NCBI GenBank assembly: GCA_021199495.1
Contig: JAJQHY010000036.1
Coordinates: 1 to 64,000, forward strand
Length of the DNA stretch: 64,000 nucleotides
Source of the DNA: Lachnospiraceae bacterium
GTDB taxonomy: Bacteria > Bacillota > Clostridia > Lachnospirales > Lachnospiraceae
Direction of reading: 5' to 3'
This document shows positions 41,897-50,161 of this stretch, in pieces; within the stretch, counting starts at the first letter, position 1; every line of letters starts with the position of its first letter. The notes under the pieces were generated by a model, which made no database searches, had not been told where the DNA came from, and was given only the letters and a program-made list of their open reading frames with translations. Made by a program: the position numbers and the translations under genes.

Positions 41897-42571
41897 TTAT
41901 ACGCACTTGATCTCCAGATAGCCGCGCAGCTGTGTGAAATCATACTCATCCAGCACGCCCAGGTTCGGATCGTAATATTTGCCGTCATAGTGCACCAGAT
42001 AATGGCTGAACCGTCCCAGCTTCTCCATCATGATGCAGCACTTGGGCAGCACCACATTCGGGTCGCCCTGCGTATAATTGATGATATCCGTATGATCGAT
42101 GCCGAAATAATTCAGCGCGGAAATCATGCGGCCCATGGTCGCCTGCCATTCTCTGCAGTCCATCACGTTGATCACCTCGGCGATGGTCACGCCTGCCAGC
42201 ATGGCTACGCAGGTCTGGCCGCAGAGGCCGTCGGATGGCTGGAGAATGATATCGATGCCGTCAATCTCACGGATCGGATTCTCAAACGAATAGGGGCTGT
42301 GCTGGTCCATGCGGATCAGGGACCCGGATACATGGAGCAAAAGCTTGTGCGATGTAGTCAGATCAATACCCTCCAGATCCTCGTTCTTTAAATGGATCAT
42401 GTAGTTGCCCTTTTCCACCGGCAGAAGCTCACAGGCGATGATGCGGTTGTCCAGCACTACGTCGGCCTGGATCACCTCACGCTGTTTGCAGACCTCCCAG
42501 ATATTGAACGGGATCTGTACGAAACCGCCGTTCTCCTTGGACTCGATCTTACAGTCAAAGTAATAACGCAT
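41897..42571 (-). CDS. DUF1905-like domain fused to a C39-like cysteine peptidase domain
   Basis: 224 residues. The N-terminal 90 residues (FDCKIESKENGGFVQIPFNI onward) resemble the small beta-barrel DUF1905. The C-terminal part (about 110-224) looks like a papain/C39-fold peptidase: Cys in SDGLCGQTCVAML with a preceding Gln-rich oxyanion context, His in FSHYLVHYDG and an Asp/Asn in KYYDPNLG. There is no signal peptide and no ABC exporter nearby, so it is not a bacteriocin-processing transporter. I start at 42571, with GGGAGG 7 bases upstream. Substrate and role unknown; the fold assignment is moderate. Confidence 0.6.
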   Translation of the reverse strand: MRYYFDCKIESKENGGFVQIPFNIWEVCKQREVIQADVVLDNRIIACELLPVEKGNYMIHLKNEDLEGIDLTTSHKLLLHVSGSLIRMDQHSPYSFENPIREIDGIDIILQPSDGLCGQTCVAMLAGVTIAEVINVMDCREWQATMGRMISALNYFGIDHTDIINYTQGDPNVVLPKCCIMMEKLGRFSHYLVHYDGKYYDPNLGVLDEYDFTQLRGYLEIKCV

Positions 42572-42621
42572 GATGTTACCTCCCAAAATTTTATGTTTTT
42601 TGCTGAAAACTTTTCTTAGTC

Positions 42622-42650
42622 AGTGTAGCATATTTTTCCGTATAAAGAAA
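42622..42650 (-). promoter_or_regulatory. Promoter of the DUF1905/C39-like gene
   Basis: Weak -35 TTTCTT (42645-42650), a 17-base spacer and extended -10 TGCTACACT (-10 at 42622-42627) on the minus strand. Confidence 0.5.
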
Positions 42651-42688
42651 GTATTTTTTTGATACAAGGGACCCAAAGTCAGAGCCCC

Positions 42689-43150
42689 CTACACCTCCGG
42701 TATCCCATCCGGCCTGGTCAGCCCTTCCTTCGCCAGAGCGTCCGCCCGGTCATTATAAGTATCCCCGGAGTGCGCCCTCACCTTCGTAAAGGTAATGGAA
42801 ATGTACCGCTGACGTGAGCGCATATAGGCGGCATATTTCTGCGTCAGCTCCTTTTTCGCCTTCCAGGCGCCTGTCACCCACTTTTCGATGCCCTCGTAAT
42901 CATAGCGGATTTCCAGGTCGTGATAGCCCTTGACGCAAGCGTAGCGCGCAGCATACATGGCACCCAGCATCTCCCCCGCCACGTTGCGGATGGCCAGAGA
43001 ATCCCCGTTCGAGCCGCTGCCGTTTCTCTCGATCACTTCTCCTTCAGGCGTTAAAAGTACACAGCCGAACGCGTATTTGGAAAGCGCTTCATTATAGCTG
43101 CCGTCCACATAAGCGATCAGCTTTCCCTTCGGGGGGAATATTTCTTCCAA
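42689..43150 (-). CDS. rnhA: Ribonuclease HI
   Basis: 153 residues. It cuts the RNA strand of RNA-DNA hybrids. The catalytic carboxylates are D16 (AYVDGSY), E60 (VAGEMLGA), D84 (RYDYEG) and D134 (NDRADALA), with the flexible His H127 in KVRAHSGD. There is no viroplasmin hybrid-binding domain at the N-terminus. Lies downstream of glf on the same strand. Confidence 0.92.
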   Translation of the reverse strand: MEEIFPPKGKLIAYVDGSYNEALSKYAFGCVLLTPEGEVIERNGSGSNGDSLAIRNVAGEMLGAMYAARYACVKGYHDLEIRYDYEGIEKWVTGAWKAKKELTQKYAAYMRSRQRYISITFTKVRAHSGDTYNDRADALAKEGLTRPDGIPEV

Positions 43151-43249
43151 ATAAAGCTCCTTTCTGAAGCGGTCAGCTCACTTGCTGCAGACGGCAGTCC
43201 GGACAAATCACTCACAGACAGCAGAACCGGCCGCCCCTGGCGAAACCTC

Positions 43250-44356
43250 TCACAGGCGCTCTAACAGCGCCCATGCCGCCTCGATTGTCTTATCCATGTC
43301 GAAATATTTATAGTTGCCGAGTCTGCCGCCGAACCAGACCTTTTCCTCCTGATCCGCCAGTGCCTTGTACTGTTCGTACAGCGCGGTGTTGGTGTCATCA
43401 TTGATCGGATAATAGGGTTCCATGCCGGGCGCCCACTCCGTCGGATACTCCCGGCTGATGACTGTCTTGGGCTGCGTCCCGAACTCGAAGTGCTTGTGCT
43501 CGATGATCCGGGTGTAGGGCACCTCCCGCTCCGTGTAATTAACCACGGCATTGCCCTGGTAATTCTCACAGTCTAAAACCTCATTCACAAAGGAAACCGT
43601 GCGGTACTCGAGCGGTCCATAGCAGAAATCATAGTAAGAATCGATCATGCCTGTATAGATGGTGCGGTCCGCGATATCCGGATTTTCCTGAACAAACGTC
43701 TTGTAAGCCGTATTCAGCAGGATGTCCGTGCCCTCGAACATTTTTTCCACGATCTGCGTGTAGCCGCCGATGGGAATGCCCTGATAACGATCATTGAAAT
43801 AATTATTGTCATAGGTAAAGCGAAGAGGAAGGCGTTTGATAATAAAAGCCGGCAGATCTCTGCAGTCCCTGCCCCACTGCTTTTCCGTATACCCCTTCAC
43901 CAGTTTTTCATAAACGTCAGGTCCAACCAGGGAAAGCGCCTGCTCCTCTAAATTTTTCGGCTCGTCAATCTCAAGCTCCTCAATCTGCTTTGCAATCTTT
44001 TCCTTCGCCTGGGCGGGTGTGATCACGCCCCACAGAGCATGGAAGGTATTCATATTAAACGGCAGATTGTACAGCTCGCCGCGGTAGCGTGCCACCGGAG
44101 AATTGATGTAGTGATTAAAATCCGCAAAGCTGTTGATGTATTCCCAGACCTTTTTGTTGCTGGTATGGAAAATATGGGCTCCGTATTTATGAACCTGGAT
44201 GCCCTCCACCTCCTGTGTATAAATATTGCCTCCGATGTGACCGCGCACGTCAATTGCAAGACAGCTCTTCCCCTTTTTCGTCAGCGCTTCGGCGCAGACT
44301 GCCCCGAACAGGCCGGTGCCGACAATCAGATAATCATATTTTTCTTTTAAATGCAT
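43250..44356 (-). CDS. glf: UDP-galactopyranose mutase
   Basis: 368 residues. It interconverts UDP-galactopyranose and UDP-galactofuranose with reduced FAD, supplying galactofuranose for surface polysaccharide. Rossmann start YLIVGTGLFGAVCAEAL, then GGNIYTQ, EKQWGRDCRDLPAFI, and the C-terminal GGRLGNYKYFDMD. I start at 44356 (MHLKEKYD) with AAGGGGG just upstream; a GTG at 44365 overlaps that site. Immediately follows a glycosyltransferase gene. Confidence 0.95.
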   Translation of the reverse strand: MHLKEKYDYLIVGTGLFGAVCAEALTKKGKSCLAIDVRGHIGGNIYTQEVEGIQVHKYGAHIFHTSNKKVWEYINSFADFNHYINSPVARYRGELYNLPFNMNTFHALWGVITPAQAKEKIAKQIEELEIDEPKNLEEQALSLVGPDVYEKLVKGYTEKQWGRDCRDLPAFIIKRLPLRFTYDNNYFNDRYQGIPIGGYTQIVEKMFEGTDILLNTAYKTFVQENPDIADRTIYTGMIDSYYDFCYGPLEYRTVSFVNEVLDCENYQGNAVVNYTEREVPYTRIIEHKHFEFGTQPKTVISREYPTEWAPGMEPYYPINDDTNTALYEQYKALADQEEKVWFGGRLGNYKYFDMDKTIEAAWALLERL

Positions 44357-44369
44357 AACCTTCACCCCC

Positions 44370-45383
44370 TTAGTTAAACCCGTAAACCTTCTGTGATATC
44401 TTATATACCCAGACCGCGATTTTCCTGCCGGCTTTTCCCGGCAGATTCACGCCCACACCAAGAATTGTATGCCTGAGTTTTGAATATAGACCCTCATCCA
44501 TTTCCCGGATGTCTTCCCAGAGCTGCTTTTTCTTCGCCAGGTTCTCCTCTGTACCGCTCCTGATCGCCAGAACGGAGGAAATGGTGGTGATGATGGAGAG
44601 ATAATTAAACATATATTTCTGCAATGGCCCGTCCTTCGGCGCGGATTTCAAATAGGACTGCGCCATCAGGCGGTTCACCCGCATCTGCTGGTCGAGGCGC
44701 CCGATCATCACCTTCTCGTTGACCGACTGATCCTCTCTGCCTATGTAATAATGATACAGTACCTTGTCCAGATAATAAATATGCTTCACGTAAGGGAAGG
44801 GATCGAAAACAAAAATATTATCCACGTAAAAGGTATGCTTCGGCAGCACCATGCCGCTCTGCCTGAGCACCTCCGTGCGGTAAATAACCGCGTGCATCAG
44901 GAGATATTTGCCAACCGGGAAGGGCTTCATCTCCTCCCAGGTAAAGACCCTGCCCACCGGCATGTATTTGCTGTACTCCATGGTCTTTTTGTGTGTAACG
45001 CCGACCTTGTCATAAAGGAAGTTGGTGACAAACATATCCACGCTCTCCCCAAGCTCCTCCAGTCGGTCCATGACCTCTTTCAGGACCTGCTCATCCACCC
45101 AGTCGTCGCTGTCCACGACCTTATAAAATAAGCCTGTCGCGTTTTTTATTCCTGTATTAACCCCTTCCCCGTGGCCGCCGTTCTCCTGATGGATGGCCTT
45201 CACAATGGTGGGGTACGCACTCTCATATCTGTCAGCGATGGCGCCTGTCTCATCCTTCGACCCGTCGTCCACAATCAGAATCTCAATCCGCTCGCCCGCG
45301 GAGAGAAGCGTCTGAATACAATGCTCCATATATGCCGCGGAGTTGTAGGACGGAACCGCCACGCTTAACACTTTTCTGCTCAT
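44370..45383 (-). CDS. Family 2 glycosyltransferase
   Basis: 337 residues with a GT-A fold. Nucleotide-sugar and metal contacts are VAVPSYNSAAYM, VDDGSKDETG and the DxD-like VDSDDWV. The C-terminal third (basic, about 270-337) may hold it at the membrane. It lies 13 bases before glf, so it may use UDP-galactofuranose or build the chain that receives it. Own promoter at 45452-45480 followed by a leader hairpin. Confidence 0.85.
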   Translation of the reverse strand: MSRKVLSVAVPSYNSAAYMEHCIQTLLSAGERIEILIVDDGSKDETGAIADRYESAYPTIVKAIHQENGGHGEGVNTGIKNATGLFYKVVDSDDWVDEQVLKEVMDRLEELGESVDMFVTNFLYDKVGVTHKKTMEYSKYMPVGRVFTWEEMKPFPVGKYLLMHAVIYRTEVLRQSGMVLPKHTFYVDNIFVFDPFPYVKHIYYLDKVLYHYYIGREDQSVNEKVMIGRLDQQMRVNRLMAQSYLKSAPKDGPLQKYMFNYLSIITTISSVLAIRSGTEENLAKKKQLWEDIREMDEGLYSKLRHTILGVGVNLPGKAGRKIAVWVYKISQKVYGFN

Positions 45384-45412
45384 GTATATTGCCTTTCTTT
45401 TTCTACCTGATG

Positions 45413-45445
45413 AAAAACAGCAGAGTCCCTGTCATACATCTGCTG
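45413..45445 (-). promoter_or_regulatory. Leader hairpin with a T5 tract before the glycosyltransferase
   Basis: CAGCAGA pairs with TCTGCTG on the minus strand (45439-45445 with 45418-45424), then TTTTT. It begins right at the predicted start site, so it may be a 5' stabilising hairpin rather than an attenuator. Confidence 0.4.
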
Positions 45446-45451
45446 AAAGTT

Positions 45452-45480
45452 ATCGTAACATAAAAAAGATATAACTTCAA
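45452..45480 (-). promoter_or_regulatory. Promoter of the glycosyltransferase-glf unit
   Basis: TTGAAG (45475-45480), a 17-base spacer and TACGAT (45452-45457) on the minus strand. Divergent from the ABC-F gene. Confidence 0.55.
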
Positions 45481-45642
45481 TCCGAAAAAATATTTATTTC
45501 CTCTTGCAATATCCCTGATTATCTGCCAAAATGAAACCTGTGCGCAAAACGCGCCGGATTCAGAACAGACTGCGCGATTCTTCACTGCGGTTTAAGCATA
45601 TGGTCACCGTAAATACAGATATATGAGGCAAAGGAGTTTTTT

Positions 45643-47283
45643 ATGATATCAGCCAACAACGTAACCTACCGCGTGGGCAAAAAGGCCCTCTTTGAGGATG
45701 TGAGCATCAAATTCACCGAGGGCAACTGCTACGGCATCATCGGCGCGAACGGCGCCGGCAAATCCACCTTTTTAAAAATTCTCTCCGGGGAGTTGGAGAC
45801 CACGAGCGGCGACATAGCCATGACGCCCGGACAGCGCTTAAGCGTGCTGGAGCAGGATCACTTCAAATATGAGGAATATCCCGTCATGGACGTGGTCATC
45901 ATGGGGAACCAGCGCCTGTATGAGATTATGAAAGAGAAAGACGCCCTTTATGCCAAGGAGGATTTTACCGACGAGGACGGCATTAAGGCGAGCGAGCTGG
46001 AGGGCGAGTTTGCCGAGATGGACGGCTGGGAGGCGGAGTCAAACGCCGCTACCCTCTTAAACGGCCTGGGAATCGGCGAAGACCTGCACTACTCTCTCAT
46101 GAGCACCTTAAACGGCAACGAGAAGGTGAAGGTGCTGTTAGCACGGGCGCTTTTCGGAAGCCCCGACATCCTGCTGCTCGACGAGCCTACCAACCACTTA
46201 GACCTGGATGCCATCGACTGGCTGGAGGAGTTTCTGATTAACTTCGAGAATACCGTCATCGTGGTCAGCCACGACCGTTATTTCTTAAATAAAGTCTGCA
46301 CACATATTGCAGACATCGACTACGGCAAGATTCAGCTTTACGCCGGCAACTACGACTTCTGGTATGAGTCCAGCCAGCTGCTGATCCGCCAGATGAAGGA
46401 AGTCAACAAAAAGAAGGAAGAGAAAATCAAGGAGCTGCAGGAGTTCATCTCCCGCTTCTCCGCCAACGCCTCCAAATCCAAGCAGGCTACCAGCCGCAAG
46501 CGGGCACTTGAAAAAATCGAGCTGGACGAGATCAAACCCTCCAGCCGCAAATATCCCTATATTGACTTCCGCCCGGACCGCGAGATCGGCAATGAGGTTC
46601 TGGAGGTGAAAAATCTCTCCAAAACCATCGACGGCGTGAAAGTACTTGACAATATCTCCTTCATCATGAACCATGATGACAAGATCGCCTTCGTCGGCGG
46701 CAATGAGCACGCGAAGACCACTTTATTCCGCATTCTGATGGGCGAGCTGGAGCCGGACGAGGGGAGCTTCAAGTGGGGTGTCACCACCTCGCAGGCCTAT
46801 TTTCCGATGGATTACACCGCAGAATTTGACAACGACTACACCATCGCGGACTGGCTGATGGGCTACTCCCCGGTGGACGATATCACCTATGTGCGCGGCT
46901 TCTTAGGGCGGATGCTCTTCGCTGGCGAGGACGGCGTCAAAAAGGTAAAGGTTCTCTCCGGTGGCGAAAAGGTGCGCTGCCTGCTTTCCAAGATGATGAT
47001 CAGCGGCGCGAATGTTCTGATTTTCGACGAACCGACCAACCACCTGGACATGGAATCCATCACCGCCCTCAATAACGGCATGATCAAATTCCCGGGCGTG
47101 GAGCTATTCTCCTGCCGTGACCACCAGCTGGTGCAGACCACGGCCAACCGCATTATGGAGATTTTGCCGAACGGAACCCTGATTGACAAGATGACCACCT
47201 ACGATGAATACCTGGCAAGCGATGAAATGGCCCGCAAGCGCACCGTCTACACCGCAGCCGACACCGATACAGAAGAAGCATAG
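45643..47283 (+). CDS. ABC-F family ATPase (YkpA/YbiT-like)
   Basis: 546 residues with two ATP-binding domains and no membrane span; ABC-F proteins act on the ribosome. Domain 1 has Walker A GANGAGKST, Walker B LLLLDEPTNHLD and VSHDRYF. Its signature, however, is LNGNEKVK rather than LSGGQ. Domain 2 has a Walker A of GGNEHAKTT, lacking the usual Gly before Lys, but a normal signature LSGGEKVR and DEPTNHLD; its H-loop reads CRDHQL. The result is one regular and one degenerate ATP site. The linker between domains (about 240-300) is Lys/Glu-rich. AAAGGAG lies 6 bases before the ATG. I cannot say whether it gives antibiotic resistance. Confidence 0.9.
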   Translation: MISANNVTYRVGKKALFEDVSIKFTEGNCYGIIGANGAGKSTFLKILSGELETTSGDIAMTPGQRLSVLEQDHFKYEEYPVMDVVIMGNQRLYEIMKEKDALYAKEDFTDEDGIKASELEGEFAEMDGWEAESNAATLLNGLGIGEDLHYSLMSTLNGNEKVKVLLARALFGSPDILLLDEPTNHLDLDAIDWLEEFLINFENTVIVVSHDRYFLNKVCTHIADIDYGKIQLYAGNYDFWYESSQLLIRQMKEVNKKKEEKIKELQEFISRFSANASKSKQATSRKRALEKIELDEIKPSSRKYPYIDFRPDREIGNEVLEVKNLSKTIDGVKVLDNISFIMNHDDKIAFVGGNEHAKTTLFRILMGELEPDEGSFKWGVTTSQAYFPMDYTAEFDNDYTIADWLMGYSPVDDITYVRGFLGRMLFAGEDGVKKVKVLSGGEKVRCLLSKMMISGANVLIFDEPTNHLDMESITALNNGMIKFPGVELFSCRDHQLVQTTANRIMEILPNGTLIDKMTTYDEYLASDEMARKRTVYTAADTDTEEA

Positions 47284-47352
47284 TGTGAAAGGAAGCAAAT
47301 CTTTCCGCACTTTTCATGCCGCCAACCAAAGGGCGGCGGAATGGAGATGCAC

Positions 47353-48216
47353 ATGAGAGCAGTTGACCTTCATACCCATTCATACAAATCTGACGGCAGC
47401 AAGTCTCCTTCCGAACTGGTGGATATGGCTGTGCAAATCGGCCTTGCCGCCATGGCGCTGACTGACCACGATACCGTCGACGGCGTTCAGGAGGCGATGA
47501 CACACGCGCAGGACCTGCGCGCAGCCGGCGTTGAAAATGTCCCGGAAATCATCCCCGGCGTGGAGCTTTCCACCGACAAATGGGGCGAGGATATCCATGT
47601 CGTAGGCTTATATATCGACATCCACAACGCGCCCTTACAAAAAGCGCTGGATGATTTTGTCATCAAGCGGGAAAAAAGAAATGAGCAGATGTGTGACAGG
47701 CTGCGTGAGCTTGCCGGTTTTGATATTTCTTACGAAAAGCTGACCGCTGCTTATCCGGGCGCGGTTCTGACCAGGGCACATTACGCCACCTATCTGATTC
47801 AGAAGGGCTATGTCCAGAATACAAAAGAGGCCTTCGCCAAATACCTTGGCGAAGACACCCCCTACTTCGTGCCGCGGGATAAAATCTCTCCCGTGGACGC
47901 GGTCCATCTGATTTTAAACGCGGGCGGCATTCCTATCCTGGCCCACCCCATGCTCTATGATCTGACGGAAGCGCAGCTGGAGGCCCTGATCTGCGAGATG
48001 AAATCGGCCGGTCTGGTCGGCATCGAAGCCATCTACTCCACCTACACGCCCGAACAGGAACGCTATGTGCGCAGACTCGCCGCACAGTATGAATTGCTGC
48101 TCTCCGGCGGCAGCGACTACCATGGCGACGCCAAGCCCGCCATTTCTCTGGGCACCGGTTTCGGAAAACTCTTCGTGCCGGAGGAAGTGCTGCATATACT
48201 GAAACTGCACCGTTGA
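47353..48216 (+). CDS. PHP-domain phosphoesterase (RNase AM / YciV-like)
   Basis: 287 residues. Metal ligands of the PHP fold are HTH in VDLHTHSYKSDG, LTDHDTV, the GVEL segment, IPILAHPML and a final SGGSDYHGD. Relatives act as 5'-3' exoribonuclease (E. coli RNase AM) or 3',5'-nucleoside bisphosphate phosphatase. I start at 47353 (MRAVDLHTH) with GGAG 6 bases upstream; an ATG at 47341 is possible. It lies 69 bases after the ABC-F gene on the same strand, separated by a small GCCGCC/GGCGGC hairpin. Confidence 0.88.
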   Translation: MRAVDLHTHSYKSDGSKSPSELVDMAVQIGLAAMALTDHDTVDGVQEAMTHAQDLRAAGVENVPEIIPGVELSTDKWGEDIHVVGLYIDIHNAPLQKALDDFVIKREKRNEQMCDRLRELAGFDISYEKLTAAYPGAVLTRAHYATYLIQKGYVQNTKEAFAKYLGEDTPYFVPRDKISPVDAVHLILNAGGIPILAHPMLYDLTEAQLEALICEMKSAGLVGIEAIYSTYTPEQERYVRRLAAQYELLLSGGSDYHGDAKPAISLGTGFGKLFVPEEVLHILKLHR

Positions 48217-48238
48217 TTTTCTGCACATCTCATACCGA

Positions 48239-48354
48239 GGGCCGCCAGGCCGATTTTGTCTGAGCGAGCGCCTTCTGTGCATCGGTGGGAATCAAAACCC
48301 GCATGATATGTGACGCACAGTGAAACGAGCCAGACAAAATCGGCCTGGCGGCCC
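48239..48354. repeat. Long inverted-repeat element 1
   Basis: A perfect 24-bp inverted repeat (48239-48262 with 48331-48354) encloses 68 bases that fold further: CTGTGC (48275-48280) with GCACAG (48315-48320), then GTGGG with CCCGC. The inner right segment ATGTGACGCACAGTGAAACG resembles that of element 2 although the outer stem sequence differs. It sits between convergent genes, so it may also end both transcripts. Confidence 0.8.
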
Positions 48355-48379
48355 GACACCGAGTCTGCATCTAAGCCTC

Positions 48380-48646
48380 TCACGCCTCCACAACCAGATA
48401 CCTTCCATCCCCGACCGTGAACACCTCGCTTGCCTCCAGGATTTTCTTCCCCTTGAGGCCATACGTATCCAGCCCCTCTTCCTCAAAGAATTCCCAGACC
48501 TCCTTCACAGAATCAACCACCACCGCCATGCCCTCCTCAAGGAACTCCCTTGCTTCCTTCTTCGTGGAGAACACCTTCTTATACAGCAGCTGTTCCTGCT
48601 TATCCAGAAAACACTGCAGCACCGCGTCGTCAAACTGTTCCGTCAT
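48380..48646 (-). CDS. Conserved hypothetical protein, 88 residues
   Basis: A small acidic cytoplasmic protein (MTEQFDDAVLQCFLDKQEQL..., ending VGDGRYLVVEA) with predicted helical N-terminal part and a short beta C-terminus. I recall similar small proteins as common in Lachnospiraceae but know no function. It lacks Cys/His motifs, membrane segments and a signal. It is flanked on both sides by related inverted-repeat elements, and a GGAG-type site precedes the ATG. Confidence 0.7.
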   Translation of the reverse strand: MTEQFDDAVLQCFLDKQEQLLYKKVFSTKKEAREFLEEGMAVVVDSVKEVWEFFEEEGLDTYGLKGKKILEASEVFTVGDGRYLVVEA

Positions 48647-48687
48647 GTTCCTTCTCCCAATTTTACTCTACCAAACTGCATCAGACA

Positions 48688-48806
48688 GGCCGTTCTATGA
48701 CAGACATTATCTTATCGAGTGCATGCGTGCGACCTGCCAGCCTGACACTTTAAAGTAATGTGCCGCACGGTTAAGCGAGAAAGATAATGTCTGGCACAGA
48801 GCGGCC
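48688..48806. repeat. Long inverted-repeat element 2
   Basis: A 26-bp inverted repeat with three non-Watson-Crick positions (48688-48713 with 48781-48806) encloses 67 bases with an inner CGTGC/GCACG stem and the segment ATGTGCCGCACGGTTAAGCG, close to that of element 1. Imperfect pairing continues outward (TGCAT at 48677 with ATGCA at 48814). It lies between the Maf-HAD stop and the 88-residue hypothetical. Confidence 0.75.
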
Positions 48807-48820
48807 GTCACTTATGCATG

Positions 48821-50107
48821 CTACAAAAGCTCCAGCAGCTCCTCCGGCCTCTCGATAATCTTCTGCGCCCTGTGCTTTTCTAACTCCGCCCGGTCACGGA
48901 ACCCCCACAGGACCCCAACCGTCGTTGCTCCTGCCGCGTTGCCGGTAATCATATCCGTCGCGGAATCGCCCACAAACAGGACATCCTTTGCCTCCATATC
49001 CCAGCCGTTTAAAATTTCCTGTACGCCCTGGGGGCTCGGCTTTTTGGCAATCCCCTGCCTGTGTCCAAGCACCGTGTCAAACAAATCCCTGCCAAACAGA
49101 CTGTAAACCACATCCAAAGTTCTCTCCTGCGGCTTGTTCGACAGCACCGCGAGTCTGATCCCGTTTGCCTTCAGTTCCTGAAGCGTCTCCAGCATACCCG
49201 GGTATACCGTCACATTGAACAGGCACTCCTCCTTAAAGATGATCTGATATTTCGCGTAAGCCTTCTCGTAAAGCTTCAGGTCCTCATCCCCGGAATAAAT
49301 CAGGCAGCGCCTGATCAGCGTATCCGCGCCTTCTCCCACAAAATAACGGTATTTCTCCAGGGGAATATCCGGAAGCTTACAGGAACGCATGGCGTAATTA
49401 CCGCAATAGGCGATGGATTCCAGCGTGTCCGCGAGCGTGCCGTCCAGATCAAAAATCACACCCTTGACCCTTCCGCTGCCCAAGGAGGCTGCCGGATGGG
49501 CGTCCCCCATATCAATCAGGCCGCACTTTTTCATATTCGCGTAGAGAGCCGCCACCGGCAGCCCCACAACATTGCTGTAGTCCCCGCAGATCTCCGTTAC
49601 ATAGGCCGCGAATTCATTCTGAATACCGTAGGCGCCGGCCTTATCCAGGCAGGTTTCCTTCTCCACATAATCCTGAATCTCAGCCGCGGTCATAGGCGCC
49701 ACCTTGACCTCCGTCATATCATAAAATGTATGCGTTCTGACTTCCTCATGGTCCATCCAGATCATGGTCACGCCGGTAAAGACCTGATGCGCCTTTCCGG
49801 AGAGGCGCTTTAACATCTTCGCCGCCCGCTCTTTTGTCCCGGGCTTCCCATAAATCAGCTGATCCTGAACCACAATTGTGTCCGCCCCCAGTACAAGAGC
49901 ATTCTCCTGCTCCTCATCGGTAAGCTTTTCCCAGACATTTTCCGCTTTCTGGTCAGACAGCTCACAAACAATTCTGGAAGGTCTTTTCTCCGTAATTTTT
50001 TCCTCGCAGTCGCTGGGAATGACTTCACAGTCCCAGCCCATCTGTTTCAGCAGTTCCTTTCTTCTCGGGGACGCGCTGCCCAGTATTATCTTTTTTCTGC
50101 AATTCAT
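48821..50107 (-). CDS. maf: Fusion of Maf nucleotide pyrophosphatase and HAD phosphatase
   Basis: 428 residues in one uninterrupted frame. Residues 1-195 are Maf: LGSASPRRKELL, LGADTIVV, YGKPGTKERA, GAYGIQNEFA. Residues about 210-428 are a phosphoglycolate-phosphatase-like HAD: nucleophile in VIFDLDGTLADT, LSNKPQE, Lys in KKPSP and FVGDSATDM. Maf hydrolyses non-canonical or modified NTPs; the HAD part could dephosphorylate the resulting monophosphate or another small phosphate ester. The joint (GDAHPAASLGSGR) looks like a linker. Both catalytic sets appear intact. Confidence 0.9.
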   Translation of the reverse strand: MNCRKKIILGSASPRRKELLKQMGWDCEVIPSDCEEKITEKRPSRIVCELSDQKAENVWEKLTDEEQENALVLGADTIVVQDQLIYGKPGTKERAAKMLKRLSGKAHQVFTGVTMIWMDHEEVRTHTFYDMTEVKVAPMTAAEIQDYVEKETCLDKAGAYGIQNEFAAYVTEICGDYSNVVGLPVAALYANMKKCGLIDMGDAHPAASLGSGRVKGVIFDLDGTLADTLESIAYCGNYAMRSCKLPDIPLEKYRYFVGEGADTLIRRCLIYSGDEDLKLYEKAYAKYQIIFKEECLFNVTVYPGMLETLQELKANGIRLAVLSNKPQERTLDVVYSLFGRDLFDTVLGHRQGIAKKPSPQGVQEILNGWDMEAKDVLFVGDSATDMITGNAAGATTVGVLWGFRDRAELEKHRAQKIIERPEELLELL

Positions 50108-50161
50108 ATTGCTCCCCCTGTTACAGTCTGAAACCAGCAGACCTTTTCATTCCATCCATAC

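Noticed and set aside
48239..48354. tRNA or riboswitch in the inverted-repeat element
   Set aside because: The fold is one long stem with small inner stems; there is no cloverleaf and no known ligand-binding motif.
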